Origin: Fischerella sp. CENA71 | GTDB lineage: Bacteria; Cyanobacteriota; Cyanobacteriia; Cyanobacteriales; Nostocaceae | Assembly (NCBI GenBank): GCA_024239075.1 | Contig: JANBVI010000009.1 | Location: forward strand, 124,001 to 188,000 | Length of the DNA stretch: 64,000 bases | Direction of reading: 5' to 3' | Part shown: in pieces, positions 56,937 to 64,000 of the stretch | How the letters are laid out: every line of letters starts with the position of its first letter | How positions within the stretch are numbered: position 1 is the stretch's first letter | The notes under the pieces: model-generated | What the model was told of the DNA's origin: nothing | Seen by the model: the letters and a program-made list of their open reading frames with translations, nothing else | Database searches by the model: none | Made by a program: the position numbers and the translations under genes

Positions 56937-56997
56937 TGTGTAATGATTGCTGACAATAGTTATAGCTACAAAAATTGAAATATTTCTTATTAATTTT

Positions 56998-57777
56998 CTA
57001 TTTCCCCAAATAAGCTTCTAAAACTTTGGCGTCACGCTGAATTTCTGCGGGAACACCATCAGCCAAATTTCTACCTTCAGCGAGTACCCAAACACGATCG
57101 CACAACGACATGATCACATCCATATTGTGTTCAATAATCAAAAAAGTCATACCTTGTTGATTCCATTTGACGATGCGATCGCAAATCTCATCAATTAGTC
57201 TCGGATTTACCCCTGCTGCTGGTTCATCTAACAAAATCAACTTGGGATTAGTCATCAACGCCCGTCCCATTTCCAACAACTTGCGTTGTCCACCAGATAA
57301 CCCACCAGCGTAATCATCGGCTTTATGGGCTAAACCCACTGATTCTAATATAGATAGCGCCTGTTGTTGAAGCTGTTTTTCTTCTTTAGCTACTATATGG
57401 GGTTGAAATTGCAACTGCCAAAAATTTTCGCCAGTTTGCTTTTGCGCTGCTAGTAGCATATTTTCCAACACCGACAACTTAGAAAGGGCGCGCGCTACCT
57501 GAAATGTCCGTACTAAACCCTGTTGAGCAATTTGATAGGATGGTAAGTGCTGAATTGGTTCACCGTCAAAAACGACTTTTCCTTTATCGGGACGAATAAA
57601 GTTGGAAAGTAAGTTAAATAAAGTTGTTTTACCAGCACCATTGGGGCCGATTAAACCTGTGATACTACCTGTTGGAACTTGAATTTCAGCATGATCAACA
57701 GCTCTAATACCGCCAAAGCTTTTGCACAATCCACTAGCAGCTAATAAGGGAACCTGGGAAGAATGATTATTTACCAA
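56998..57777 (-). CDS. livG: Branched-chain/neutral amino acid ABC transporter ATPase (LivG type)
   Basis: 259 residues. Walker A GPNGAGKTT (about 42-50), signature LSGGQRK (about 155), Walker B LILLDEPAAG (about 178) and switch histidine in IIEHNMD are all intact. An extended region between Walker A and signature is typical of LivG. It powers import of amino acids; in Anabaena and Synechocystis the Nat systems use such ATPases. Its 5' end overlaps the permease gene by 11 bases, so the two are one transcription unit. Periplasmic binding protein and LivH/LivF genes are not present here. Confidence 0.93.
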   Translation of the reverse strand: MVNNHSSQVPLLAASGLCKSFGGIRAVDHAEIQVPTGSITGLIGPNGAGKTTLFNLLSNFIRPDKGKVVFDGEPIQHLPSYQIAQQGLVRTFQVARALSKLSVLENMLLAAQKQTGENFWQLQFQPHIVAKEEKQLQQQALSILESVGLAHKADDYAGGLSGGQRKLLEMGRALMTNPKLILLDEPAAGVNPRLIDEICDRIVKWNQQGMTFLIIEHNMDVIMSLCDRVWVLAEGRNLADGVPAEIQRDAKVLEAYLGK

Positions 57778-58888
57778 GGGTAAGTTCCTCCTTTTTACCT
57801 AAGATACCTTGAGGACGCCAAATCATCAGCACCATCAAAATTAGTCCTATGATCATGATGCGAAATGCGCCCAATTGATCGGAGGTAAGGTTAGTAAAAA
57901 TCCGGGGTAGGTATTCACGAGTCAGAGTGTCGTAAGCAAAGTAAATTACAGCCCCTAAAATCGTACCAATATTATTACCAGAACCTCCTAAGATCACCAT
58001 AATCCAAGCGTCAAAAGTTAACTGTGGTTGGAAATTATCAGTATAAATAGCACTGAGTTGCCAAGCAAAGAAAGCCCCAGCAACACCGGCGATCGCACCA
58101 CCCAACATCAAAGATTGTAACTTGTACCAAAAAACGTTTTTGCCTAAAGCTTTGGGAACTTCTTCATCTTCACGGATAGCTTTGAGGACTCTACCCCAAG
58201 GCGATCGCACCAAAATTTCTAAACGCCAAAAAACAAAAGCAAGGGTTAACAACGACAACAGCATCAAACCTGCTTTTGGGTTGTAATTGTATAAGCCAAT
58301 CACCCCCGAAATATAAATTGCTGCTGACAATAGGCCCAATAAACTTGCTACTACTAGACGCGAAATATATTCTTGTTTGTTAGCTGTTCGTTTGGGTGCA
58401 TCTGTCGAACGAGTCCAGCGCCACAACCAATAAAAAGTTACCCCAGCAACCAAAGTCAACACACCAATCATCAGCAGTTTGACAAACAAATTTGGTTGTA
58501 AATTTACAAGCGGGATTGGGTAACTTTGGACACCAAACGCACCAGAAATCCAGGTGTCACCCACGGGTAAATCTTGGTTATTGAGTATCAGACGAACTAG
58601 TTCCCCCACACCAATAGTCACAATCGCCAAATAATCTTCTCGCAAACGCAGAGTCGAAAAACCGATTAACAAACCCAATAAAGCCGCAACAGCACTTCCA
58701 ATGATCACCGCCAGCAGTATGGGGACACCCTTAAGGCTTAATAATACAGTCGTGTAGGCTCCCAGTGTCATAAATGCCACATGACCAAAGTTGATTAAGC
58801 CTGTAAAACCCCACTGCAAGTTGAGTCCAAGAGCGAACAAAGCAAAAATAGAAGTAGATATTGCTAAAAAAATCAGATATTCAGCCAT
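57767..58888 (-). CDS. livM: Branched-chain/neutral amino acid ABC transporter permease (LivM type)
   Basis: 373 residues with about nine or ten membrane helices. The cytoplasmic coupling (EAA-type) loop is SPWGRVLKAIREDEEVPKALGKN (about 220-242), normal for LivM. The segment SLMLGGAIAGVAGAFF follows. About 20 residues between helices (RWTRSTDAPKRTANKQEY, about 155-175) are a charged loop. It forms a heterodimer with a LivH permease and is driven by LivG. First gene of the two-gene unit; its promoter must lie near the 21-bp tandem array and heptamer repeats upstream. Confidence 0.92.
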   Translation of the reverse strand: MAEYLIFLAISTSIFALFALGLNLQWGFTGLINFGHVAFMTLGAYTTVLLSLKGVPILLAVIIGSAVAALLGLLIGFSTLRLREDYLAIVTIGVGELVRLILNNQDLPVGDTWISGAFGVQSYPIPLVNLQPNLFVKLLMIGVLTLVAGVTFYWLWRWTRSTDAPKRTANKQEYISRLVVASLLGLLSAAIYISGVIGLYNYNPKAGLMLLSLLTLAFVFWRLEILVRSPWGRVLKAIREDEEVPKALGKNVFWYKLQSLMLGGAIAGVAGAFFAWQLSAIYTDNFQPQLTFDAWIMVILGGSGNNIGTILGAVIYFAYDTLTREYLPRIFTNLTSDQLGAFRIMIIGLILMVLMIWRPQGILGKKEELTLGK

Positions 58889-58892
58889 ATTT

Positions 58893-58970
58893 TGTCAATA
58901 GTCATTTGTCATTTGTCAATAGTTAATAGTCAATAGTCAAGCGTCAAGAGTCAATAGTCAAGAGTTAAAA
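58893..58970. repeat. Heptamer array (GTCAATA / GTCAAGA)
   Basis: About nine TAGTCAA/AGTCATT/GTCAAGA units between the permease start and the 21-bp array. Confidence 0.75.
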
Positions 58971-59094
58971 CTCAAAGTTCTAGTTTCAAACCTCAAGATT
59001 CTAGTTTCAAACCTCAAGATTCTAGTTTCAAACCTCAAAGTTCTAGTTTCAAACCTCAAGGTTCTAGTTTCAAACCTCAAGGTTCTAGTTTCAA
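58971..59094. repeat. 21-bp tandem array, about six copies
   Basis: Each unit is CTCAA(A/G)(G/A)TTCTAGTTTCAAAC. Five full copies start at 58971, 58992, 59013, 59034 and 59055, with a sixth shortened at 59076. Only two positions vary. The spacing equals two turns of DNA. Confidence 0.92.
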
Positions 59095-59215
59095 TACTAA
59101 GCAGTGAGTAATTTAATTAAGTAGTAAAGCAAAAATATTTATACATTTAATGATATAGTATCCACTGGGAAATAAGATAAAAAGTAAAGGTGTAGGTGTG
59201 CGTTTTATTAGAGGA

Positions 59216-59545
59216 TTAAGTCGAGAAACTATCGGGATCTAAGGAAGCTGCTTCCCAGATGGGGTAGAAGTGTAAACCGATCGCGTTGGAAGAAGGTACT
59301 ACTGCACCGGAGATGATGTTGTTTCCGTACATTAAGGAACCTGCTACGGGTTCACGGATGCCATCGATGTCTACTGGAGGTGCAGCGATGAAGGCGATGA
59401 TAAAGCAGGTTGTTGCTGCGAGCAAGGTTGGGATCATGAGTACGCCGAACCAGCCTACGTATAGGCGGTTGTCGGTGCTGGTTACCCAGTTACAGAAGCG
59501 ATCCCATACGTTAGCGCTTTCGCGTCTTTGTAAGGTTGCTGTCAT
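59216..59545 (-). pseudogene. psbA: 5' fragment of psbA (photosystem II D1), truncated after 103 matching residues
   Basis: 109 codons. The first 103 residues ([20 protein letters not shown]... to [12 protein letters not shown]) are normal D1, including the first membrane helix (about 33-55) and the lumenal loop. It then departs into six unrelated residues, PDSFST, and stops at TAA. D1 is normally about 360 residues, so the pigment, manganese and quinone ligands are all absent and the piece cannot be a functional reaction centre subunit. No downstream psbA remnant is found in the next 120 bases. The upstream leader and possible promoter are intact. Either a dead copy, a donor for gene conversion, or an expressed short peptide. 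Confidence 0.85.
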
Positions 59546-59640
59546 TGTTCTTATGATTGCGTTAAGTGAATTATGTATGATGTGTTAGCAAGTTCTCTTG
59601 CTTGTTTTTAAGACTACTTTACATTTAGTTACAAAAGCAA
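59546..59640 (-). promoter_or_regulatory. Promoter/leader of the truncated psbA copy
   Basis: On the minus strand TTGCTT (59640-59635), an 18-bp gap and TAGTCT (59616-59611) form a possible promoter. Just downstream AGCAAG-AGAA-CTTGCT (59602-59587) is a perfect 6-bp hairpin in the leader. Confidence 0.45.
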
Positions 59641-59695
59641 GAGATTTACATTTACCTTTTCTTTTCTAAGTCATCAGGTTTACTTATCTATTGCT

Positions 59696-61111
59696 CTAAA
59701 CCAGGGCTTTAAGCAACGCCTGAAGTTTGAGTTGAATTTCTGCGAGTTCTTTTTCTGGATCGGAACCTGCAACGATACCAGCACCAGCGTAAAGTCTGGC
59801 GCGATCGCCATCTATAAGTGCAGAACGAATTCCCACAATAAACTCACAGTTCCCGTCTGCGTCTACCCATCCCAAGGGTGCAGCGTATAAACCTCTCTCA
59901 AAGCTTTCGTAACGGCGAATTTCGACGCAGGCTGCATCTGGTGTAGTTCCAGCAACTGCTGGTGTGGGATGTAGTTGGGAAACTATTTTTAAAGGATGCA
60001 CTTCATCAGGAACAATCGCGCTAATTGGTGTCCATAGATGCTGAATATTAGATAATTGTCGCAACCGGGGTGGTAATATTTGCGGTAATAAACCTAGTTG
60101 CGAGAGACGTTGAGTAATAAAATCAATTACTAGGGAATGTTCGTGTCTTTCTTTTTCACTATTAAGTAAGCGATCCGCATTGGTAGCATCTTCAGCAGGT
60201 GTTTCGCCTCTTGCTGCACTACCTGCTAAAGCATCGGTGATTAATTGTTGGTTGTGAATACTAATTAAACGTTCTGGGCTTGCACCAATAAAGTTTTGTC
60301 CTTTGCCGTTGCTTGTAGAGAAAACATAACAATTCGGATGTAGCTGTCGCAAGTTATGTAAAGAATTAAACAAATTAAATGTGGTATTCGATCTAACATC
60401 TAGTGCATCTGCTAGCACAATTTTACTGACATGGGTAGATTGAATTGTTTGCAGAGCAGATAACACCGAACGTTTGAATTTTTCTGGATTAGCTACAGAT
60501 TTTTTACTAAATTTTGGCTCTTGAAAATCCTGATGGGGAGAATAAGATGTTGAAGAGTTAATAATTTCAATTTTTCTGCACAAATTTTGCAAGATTCTTT
60601 CAATATTTACTTCCGCATGAATGATAAAATTAGCAACTAAGATACAGTATTCCGCTTTAACAGCTATTTGCCAACGAGGAAGAAAAATTGTCGCTGCTGG
60701 AAATGGGTAACTTTCTTGCTGGTTTTGATCAAAAAAACTAAAACCACAAAAAAAGAGTGGTTTAGAAAAATATCTTTCTGTAGCGCCAAAATCAACTATA
60801 TTTTTTAAACAATATTTGATAAATGCTTCAGATTTTATAAATCTTTCTTTTCCCTCTATTTGTAATTTTGCTACAGCATCAATTGCAGCGATCGCTTCTT
60901 TTTTTCCTTTGTTTTCCCAATAAAAATTTAGTTGATGTGGTTGTGCTAGTTTATCAAGTACTACCAAGGGGTCAACCAAGTTAATTTCTAGGGCAATACT
61001 GGCAATTTGAGTGGAATTATTTTTTATACTTTTGCGCTGAACAGCAAAAAGAAATTGGTATAGTTCCCTATTATATACAAAAAAGTCAGCGGCACATGGT
61101 GAAACTGTCAT
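59696..61111 (-). CDS. menF: Isochorismate synthase (phylloquinone/menaquinone pathway)
   Basis: 471 residues. Converts chorismate to isochorismate, the first step toward phylloquinone of photosystem I. The chorismate-binding core is in the C-terminal half: FIGASPERLIS (about 274-284), DALAGSAARGETPAED (about 293-308), HPTPAVAGTTPDAACVEIRRYE (about 381-402) and GIVAGSDPEKELAEI (about 448-462). The N-terminal 200 residues are weakly conserved. Divergent from menA, so the pathway is split between two transcription units. Confidence 0.94.
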   Translation of the reverse strand: MTVSPCAADFFVYNRELYQFLFAVQRKSIKNNSTQIASIALEINLVDPLVVLDKLAQPHQLNFYWENKGKKEAIAAIDAVAKLQIEGKERFIKSEAFIKYCLKNIVDFGATERYFSKPLFFCGFSFFDQNQQESYPFPAATIFLPRWQIAVKAEYCILVANFIIHAEVNIERILQNLCRKIEIINSSTSYSPHQDFQEPKFSKKSVANPEKFKRSVLSALQTIQSTHVSKIVLADALDVRSNTTFNLFNSLHNLRQLHPNCYVFSTSNGKGQNFIGASPERLISIHNQQLITDALAGSAARGETPAEDATNADRLLNSEKERHEHSLVIDFITQRLSQLGLLPQILPPRLRQLSNIQHLWTPISAIVPDEVHPLKIVSQLHPTPAVAGTTPDAACVEIRRYESFERGLYAAPLGWVDADGNCEFIVGIRSALIDGDRARLYAGAGIVAGSDPEKELAEIQLKLQALLKALV

Positions 61112-61413
61112 GGATCTAAAAATAGTAAATTTTTTTGAAGTAATCTTCCTAAACAGTGATAAATCATGGTCGTATTTCTACAGGTAACATAAACAGTCGC
61201 CGTTTCACCAGCGTGTTGGCTCTGCCAAATTATGGTTTTTGCAATACCATGTGTGGTCTTGCCTAGCTTTGCGCTGAATGTTGTGACTAATAGCAAGAAA
61301 TTAATTTCATTCGTAGAAAAATATTTCTTGATGATGTTACCTGCATATGGTTTGAATGAAAACCATAAGTTTTAGGCAGAAGAAAGTCCTAACAATATAA
61401 TTCATTGTGACTG
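61112..61413. other. Divergent menF/menA promoter region
   Basis: 302 AT-rich bases. A minus-strand frame of about 60 codons overlaps it, but has no family feature and no start signal. No clear regulator palindrome found. Confidence 0.5.
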
Positions 61414-62322
61414 ATGACTACAAATTTGATTTCGTATCCCAAAAATAATGCCAAAAATAAGCTATGGATGGCGGCAATAAAACCGCCGATGTATAGCGTT
61501 GCTATTATGCCTATCTGGGTAGGAACGGCTGTAGCGTTTGCGGAAACGAATATTTTGAATTGGGTCGTTTTTGGTGTTTTTTTAGCTGCGGCAATTTTAA
61601 TTTTGGCATGGGAAAACCTCAGTAATGATGTTTTTGATTCGGAGACGGGAATTGATCAAAATAAACATCATTCTCTGGTGAACTTAACAGGTAACAAACT
61701 ATTAATATTTTGGTTAGGAAATCTATTTTTATGCTTAGGTTTGTTGGGGATACTAGCGATCGCTTGGTGGCAATGTGACTGGACTGTAATTGAATTAATT
61801 CTAGTCTGCTGTGCTTTGGGATACGTTTACCAAGGGCCTCCTTTTCGTTTAGGATACCAGGGTTTAGGTGAAATCCTCTGCTTTTTTGCCTTTGGGCCAA
61901 TTGGGATGTCGGCAGTATACTACAGTCAAACTCAAAGCTGGTCAATACAGAATTTAGCAGCCTCAGTGATTGTTGGTATCGCCACAACTTTAATTTTGTA
62001 TTGTTCGCATTTTCACCAGGTGACAGACGATTTAGCAGCAGGGAAGCGATCGCCTATTGTGCGTTTGGGAACTCAAAGAGGCGCACAAGTTTTGAGTTGG
62101 TTTACTGCTAGTATTTATCTCCTGACTTTATTATTTGTTTTGGGGGGAATTTTCCCTGTGTGGACATTACTGAGTTGGGTGAGTTTACCCTTCGCGATTA
62201 AATTATGTCGCCATGTTCAGCAAAATCACAGTCAGCCAGAACAAGTCAGTAACTGTAAATTCCTCGCTGTCGCTGTTCATTTTTGGTGTTGCTTGCTGTT
62301 TGGTGCAGGATTTATGTTTTGA
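61414..62322 (+). CDS. menA: 1,4-dihydroxy-2-naphthoate phytyl/prenyltransferase
   Basis: 302 residues with eight or nine membrane helices. UbiA-superfamily aspartate motif NLSNDVFDSETGID (about 69-82) binds the prenyl diphosphate through magnesium; the second acidic motif is HFHQVTDDLAAGKRSP (about 200-215). Attaches the phytyl (or prenyl) tail to dihydroxynaphthoate. First gene of menA-menC-menE on the plus strand. Confidence 0.95.
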   Translation: MTTNLISYPKNNAKNKLWMAAIKPPMYSVAIMPIWVGTAVAFAETNILNWVVFGVFLAAAILILAWENLSNDVFDSETGIDQNKHHSLVNLTGNKLLIFWLGNLFLCLGLLGILAIAWWQCDWTVIELILVCCALGYVYQGPPFRLGYQGLGEILCFFAFGPIGMSAVYYSQTQSWSIQNLAASVIVGIATTLILYCSHFHQVTDDLAAGKRSPIVRLGTQRGAQVLSWFTASIYLLTLLFVLGGIFPVWTLLSWVSLPFAIKLCRHVQQNHSQPEQVSNCKFLAVAVHFWCCLLFGAGFMF

Positions 62323-62364
62323 CGACGTGATTTGAGTTTTAAGCCAGTACAGCATTAATTCTTT

Positions 62365-62415
62365 GCGATTTAAAACGCAGAGGAACGCAAAGGTAAACGC
62401 AGAGGAGCGCGGAGT
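62365..62415. repeat. Dispersed GCAGAGG repeat, second copy
   Basis: GCGATTTAAAACGCAGAGGA followed by an ACGCAAAGGTAAACGCAGAG-like stretch. Matches 32458-32507 closely. Confidence 0.75.
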
Positions 62416-62491
62416 CTTGGTGTTAAAATTTCGCGATCCCAATTCCAAAATTGTTTGACGCTCGTGATAAATTGATTTGATCTAGAAGGTA

Positions 62492-63445
62492 GTGAATTAT
62501 AAATTTGAATTTCGTCCTTACCAGCGAAAATTTGTGCGCGGGATTGTTACGAGTTATGGGGTTTGGGAGATTCGTGAAGGTATTATTCTTCGCCTTACAG
62601 ATGAAACTAACAAAGTAGGTTGGGGAGAAATAGCGCCGATTAGCTGGTTTGGTTCGGAAACCTTAGCACAAGCCTGGGATTTTTGTCGTCAGTTACCAAT
62701 GGAAATTACTGAGGAAACTATTTTGTCTATCCCTGATCAGTTACCTGCTTGTCAGTTTGGATTTGAGTCAGCACTTTTTTCTCCACCCACTCCCAGTACT
62801 CCCCTCACCCATAGCGCCTTACTACCTGCTGGGGAAGCAGCACTACAAGCGTGGGAGAATTTGTGGCAACAAGGATACTCTACTTTCAAATGGAAAATCG
62901 GTGTTTATCCGACGCCTGTTGAACTAAAAATTTTAGATTTACTCACGCAAAGCTTACCAACGTCTGCAAAACTGCGGTTAGATGCTAATGGTGGATTGAA
63001 GCAAGAGAAAGCAAAGTTGTGGTTAGAGAGTTGCGATCGCCTAAATAGCAAGATTGAATTTCTTGAACAACCTTTATCTGTAGATCAATTTCCGCAAATG
63101 CTGGAGTTGAGTAAATGCTACAAAACAGCGATCGCTTTAGATGAATCTGTCGCTACACTCCCACAGCTAAAATACTGCTTTCAACAAGGTTGGCGAGGAA
63201 TTTTTGTAATTAAACCATCAATAGTCGGTTCTCCATCCCAGTTGCGTCAATTTTGTCAGCACCATGAGATTGATGCAGTGTTTTCATCTGTCTTTGAAAC
63301 TTCTATTGGCAGAAAAGCAGCCATGCAAATAGCAGTGGAATTATCCAGACACAATCGGGCGATGGGTTTTGGTATTAATCATTACTTTGCTGAAGATGAG
63401 GGAATTGGGGATTGGGGAGCAGGGAGAGTAACCAACGCCCAATGA
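62492..63445 (+). CDS. menC: o-Succinylbenzoate synthase
   Basis: 317 residues, GTG start at 62492. An enolase-superfamily enzyme, dehydrating SHCHC to o-succinylbenzoate. Catalytic lysine pair in FKWKIGVYP (about 131-139), metal ligands in LRLDANGGL (about 161-169), FLEQPL and ALDES, and the C-terminal lysine in FVIKPS. The last 17 residues (EDEGIGDWGAGRVTNAQ region) come from a GGGATTGGGG heptamer repeat, and a proline-rich stretch near 95-110 resembles another repeat. Followed by menE after 34 bases of AATGACC heptamers. Confidence 0.93.
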   Translation: MNYKFEFRPYQRKFVRGIVTSYGVWEIREGIILRLTDETNKVGWGEIAPISWFGSETLAQAWDFCRQLPMEITEETILSIPDQLPACQFGFESALFSPPTPSTPLTHSALLPAGEAALQAWENLWQQGYSTFKWKIGVYPTPVELKILDLLTQSLPTSAKLRLDANGGLKQEKAKLWLESCDRLNSKIEFLEQPLSVDQFPQMLELSKCYKTAIALDESVATLPQLKYCFQQGWRGIFVIKPSIVGSPSQLRQFCQHHEIDAVFSSVFETSIGRKAAMQIAVELSRHNRAMGFGINHYFAEDEGIGDWGAGRVTNAQ

Positions 63446-63474
63446 CCAATGACCAATGACCAATGACAACCAAC
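63441..63474. repeat. Heptamer array (AATGACC x4)
   Basis: Four AATGACC units span the menC-menE junction. Confidence 0.82.
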
Positions 63475-63479
63475 AAAAA

Positions 63480-64000
63480 ATGGAGATATTAGGAAATTTT
63501 AGTTTGGTGTGCGATCGCAGTGATGAACTGGCACAATTAATTGAAGAATTTTATTTAGAATTAATAAACTTCTCTAACAGCCAAACAACACCAAAATTAA
63601 TTTTGGCTGAACGCGAACCCGTACGATTTTTGGCAGGATTTATTGCTGCTTACACCGCTAAGTGTCCTGTCTTTCTTTGTAATCCTAACTGGGGAAAACA
63701 GGAATGGCAACAAGTAATTGATTTAGTACAGCCAGATATTATTTGGGGAATAGAGGAAAGACGCGGAGATATGGTGAAGTGGGGACACGGAGATATGATT
63801 CATAATTTCTCCGCGTCTCCCACGCACCGCGTCCCCGTGTCTCACTCCCCAACTATCATGATTCCCACCGGCGGTTCATCTGGTAATATCAAATTTGCTG
63901 TTCACAGTTGGGAAACTCTCACAGCTTCAGTACGTGGATTTACAGAATATTTTCAACTACAAACAGTCAATTCATTTTGTATATTGCCTTTATATCATGT
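63480..64000 (+). CDS. menE: o-Succinylbenzoate-CoA ligase, N-terminal part (runs off window)
   Basis: First 173 codons from ATG 63480; the 3' end is outside the window. The N-terminal acyl-adenylate domain shows the AMP/ATP loop IMIPTGGSSGNIKFAVHSWE (about 127-146). It activates o-succinylbenzoate with CoA in phylloquinone synthesis. Residues about 93-123 are repeat-encoded (RRGDMVKWGHGDM...) and sit just before that loop. Last gene of the menA-menC-menE run visible here. Confidence 0.9.
   Translation, partial: MEILGNFSLVCDRSDELAQLIEEFYLELINFSNSQTTPKLILAEREPVRFLAGFIAAYTAKCPVFLCNPNWGKQEWQQVIDLVQPDIIWGIEERRGDMVKWGHGDMIHNFSASPTHRVPVSHSPTIMIPTGGSSGNIKFAVHSWETLTASVRGFTEYFQLQTVNSFCILPLYH
63755..63850. 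repeat. In-frame purine/pyrimidine-rich repeat inside menE
   Basis: AGACGCGGAGATATGG and GGGGACACGGAGATATG arms are followed by TCCGCGTCTCCCACG and CGCGTCCCCGTGTCTC arms, an inverted repeat of the same family as in pnkp and thiO. The frame is kept. Confidence 0.8.

Noticed and set aside
58971-59094. Possible CRISPR array
   Set aside because: Units are directly tandem with no unique spacers; it is a simple 21-bp tandem repeat.
61108-61296. 62-codon minus-strand frame upstream of menF
   Set aside because: Overlaps the menF start and the divergent promoter region; no homology feature seen.

Overview
The window is chromosomal DNA from a filamentous, probably heterocyst-forming cyanobacterium (Nostocales type). 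The evidence is dense HIP1 sites (GCGATCGC) in and between genes, heptanucleotide tandem arrays (STRR type) in most gaps, phylloquinone, NDH-1, D1, carotenoid-cyclase and HLIP-related genes, and a conserved LysR regulator / NnrU / thioredoxin / ndhF / ndhD block. No rRNA, tRNA, CRISPR array, prophage or transposase gene was seen.

Layout. 0-4.4 kb: tail of a coiled-coil gene, an RNA-repair enzyme (Pnkp) and a family 2 glycosyltransferase. 4.6-6.4 kb: rpsB-tsf, with a possible pseudoknotted rpsB leader and a strong terminator. 6.5-8 kb: a small MITE with a clear 10-bp target duplication, then a two-gene cassette (a TIR remnant fused to GUN4, plus an unknown partner). 8.4-18.3 kb: an SDR protein, a HlyD-type adaptor, secreted HEAT and TPR proteins, and an RND efflux pair. 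18.3-25 kb: second MITE copy, a VOC protein, a receiver/glutaredoxin-like/thioredoxin-reductase-like fusion, polyphosphate kinase and a Ser/Thr kinase. 25-32.4 kb: RbcR/PacR-type regulator, NnrU, thioredoxin, ndhF, ndhD. 33-38.7 kb: permease pair, an anchored propeller-like protein and a coiled-coil protein. 39-47.7 kb: CruA-like cyclase, citramalate synthase, small proteins, a ThiO-ThiG fusion and an Ssl1498-like protein. 48-56.8 kb: TPR protein, DNA methyltransferase, beta-hydroxyacid dehydrogenase, a 31-codon membrane peptide, NDUFAF7-like methyltransferase, Uma2 protein, Xi-class GST and an ArsR regulator with a palindromic operator. 57-59.6 kb: Liv-type amino-acid transporter genes, a 21-bp tandem array and a 5' fragment of psbA. 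59.7-64 kb: the menF/menA/menC/menE phylloquinone cluster, with menE cut by the window edge.

The most unusual theme is how repeats interact with genes. The purine/pyrimidine-rich repeats that fill the gaps also lie in frame inside at least five enzymes (Pnkp, CruA-like, ThiO-ThiG, NDUFAF7-like, MenE). Other repeats supply start codons (ppk, thiO and others) or set C-termini (CruA-like, MenC). Other leads are the rpsB leader, the truncated psbA that keeps its leader, the TIR-deleted GUN4 cassette, the 31-residue membrane peptide, and two small non-autonomous transposable-element families.
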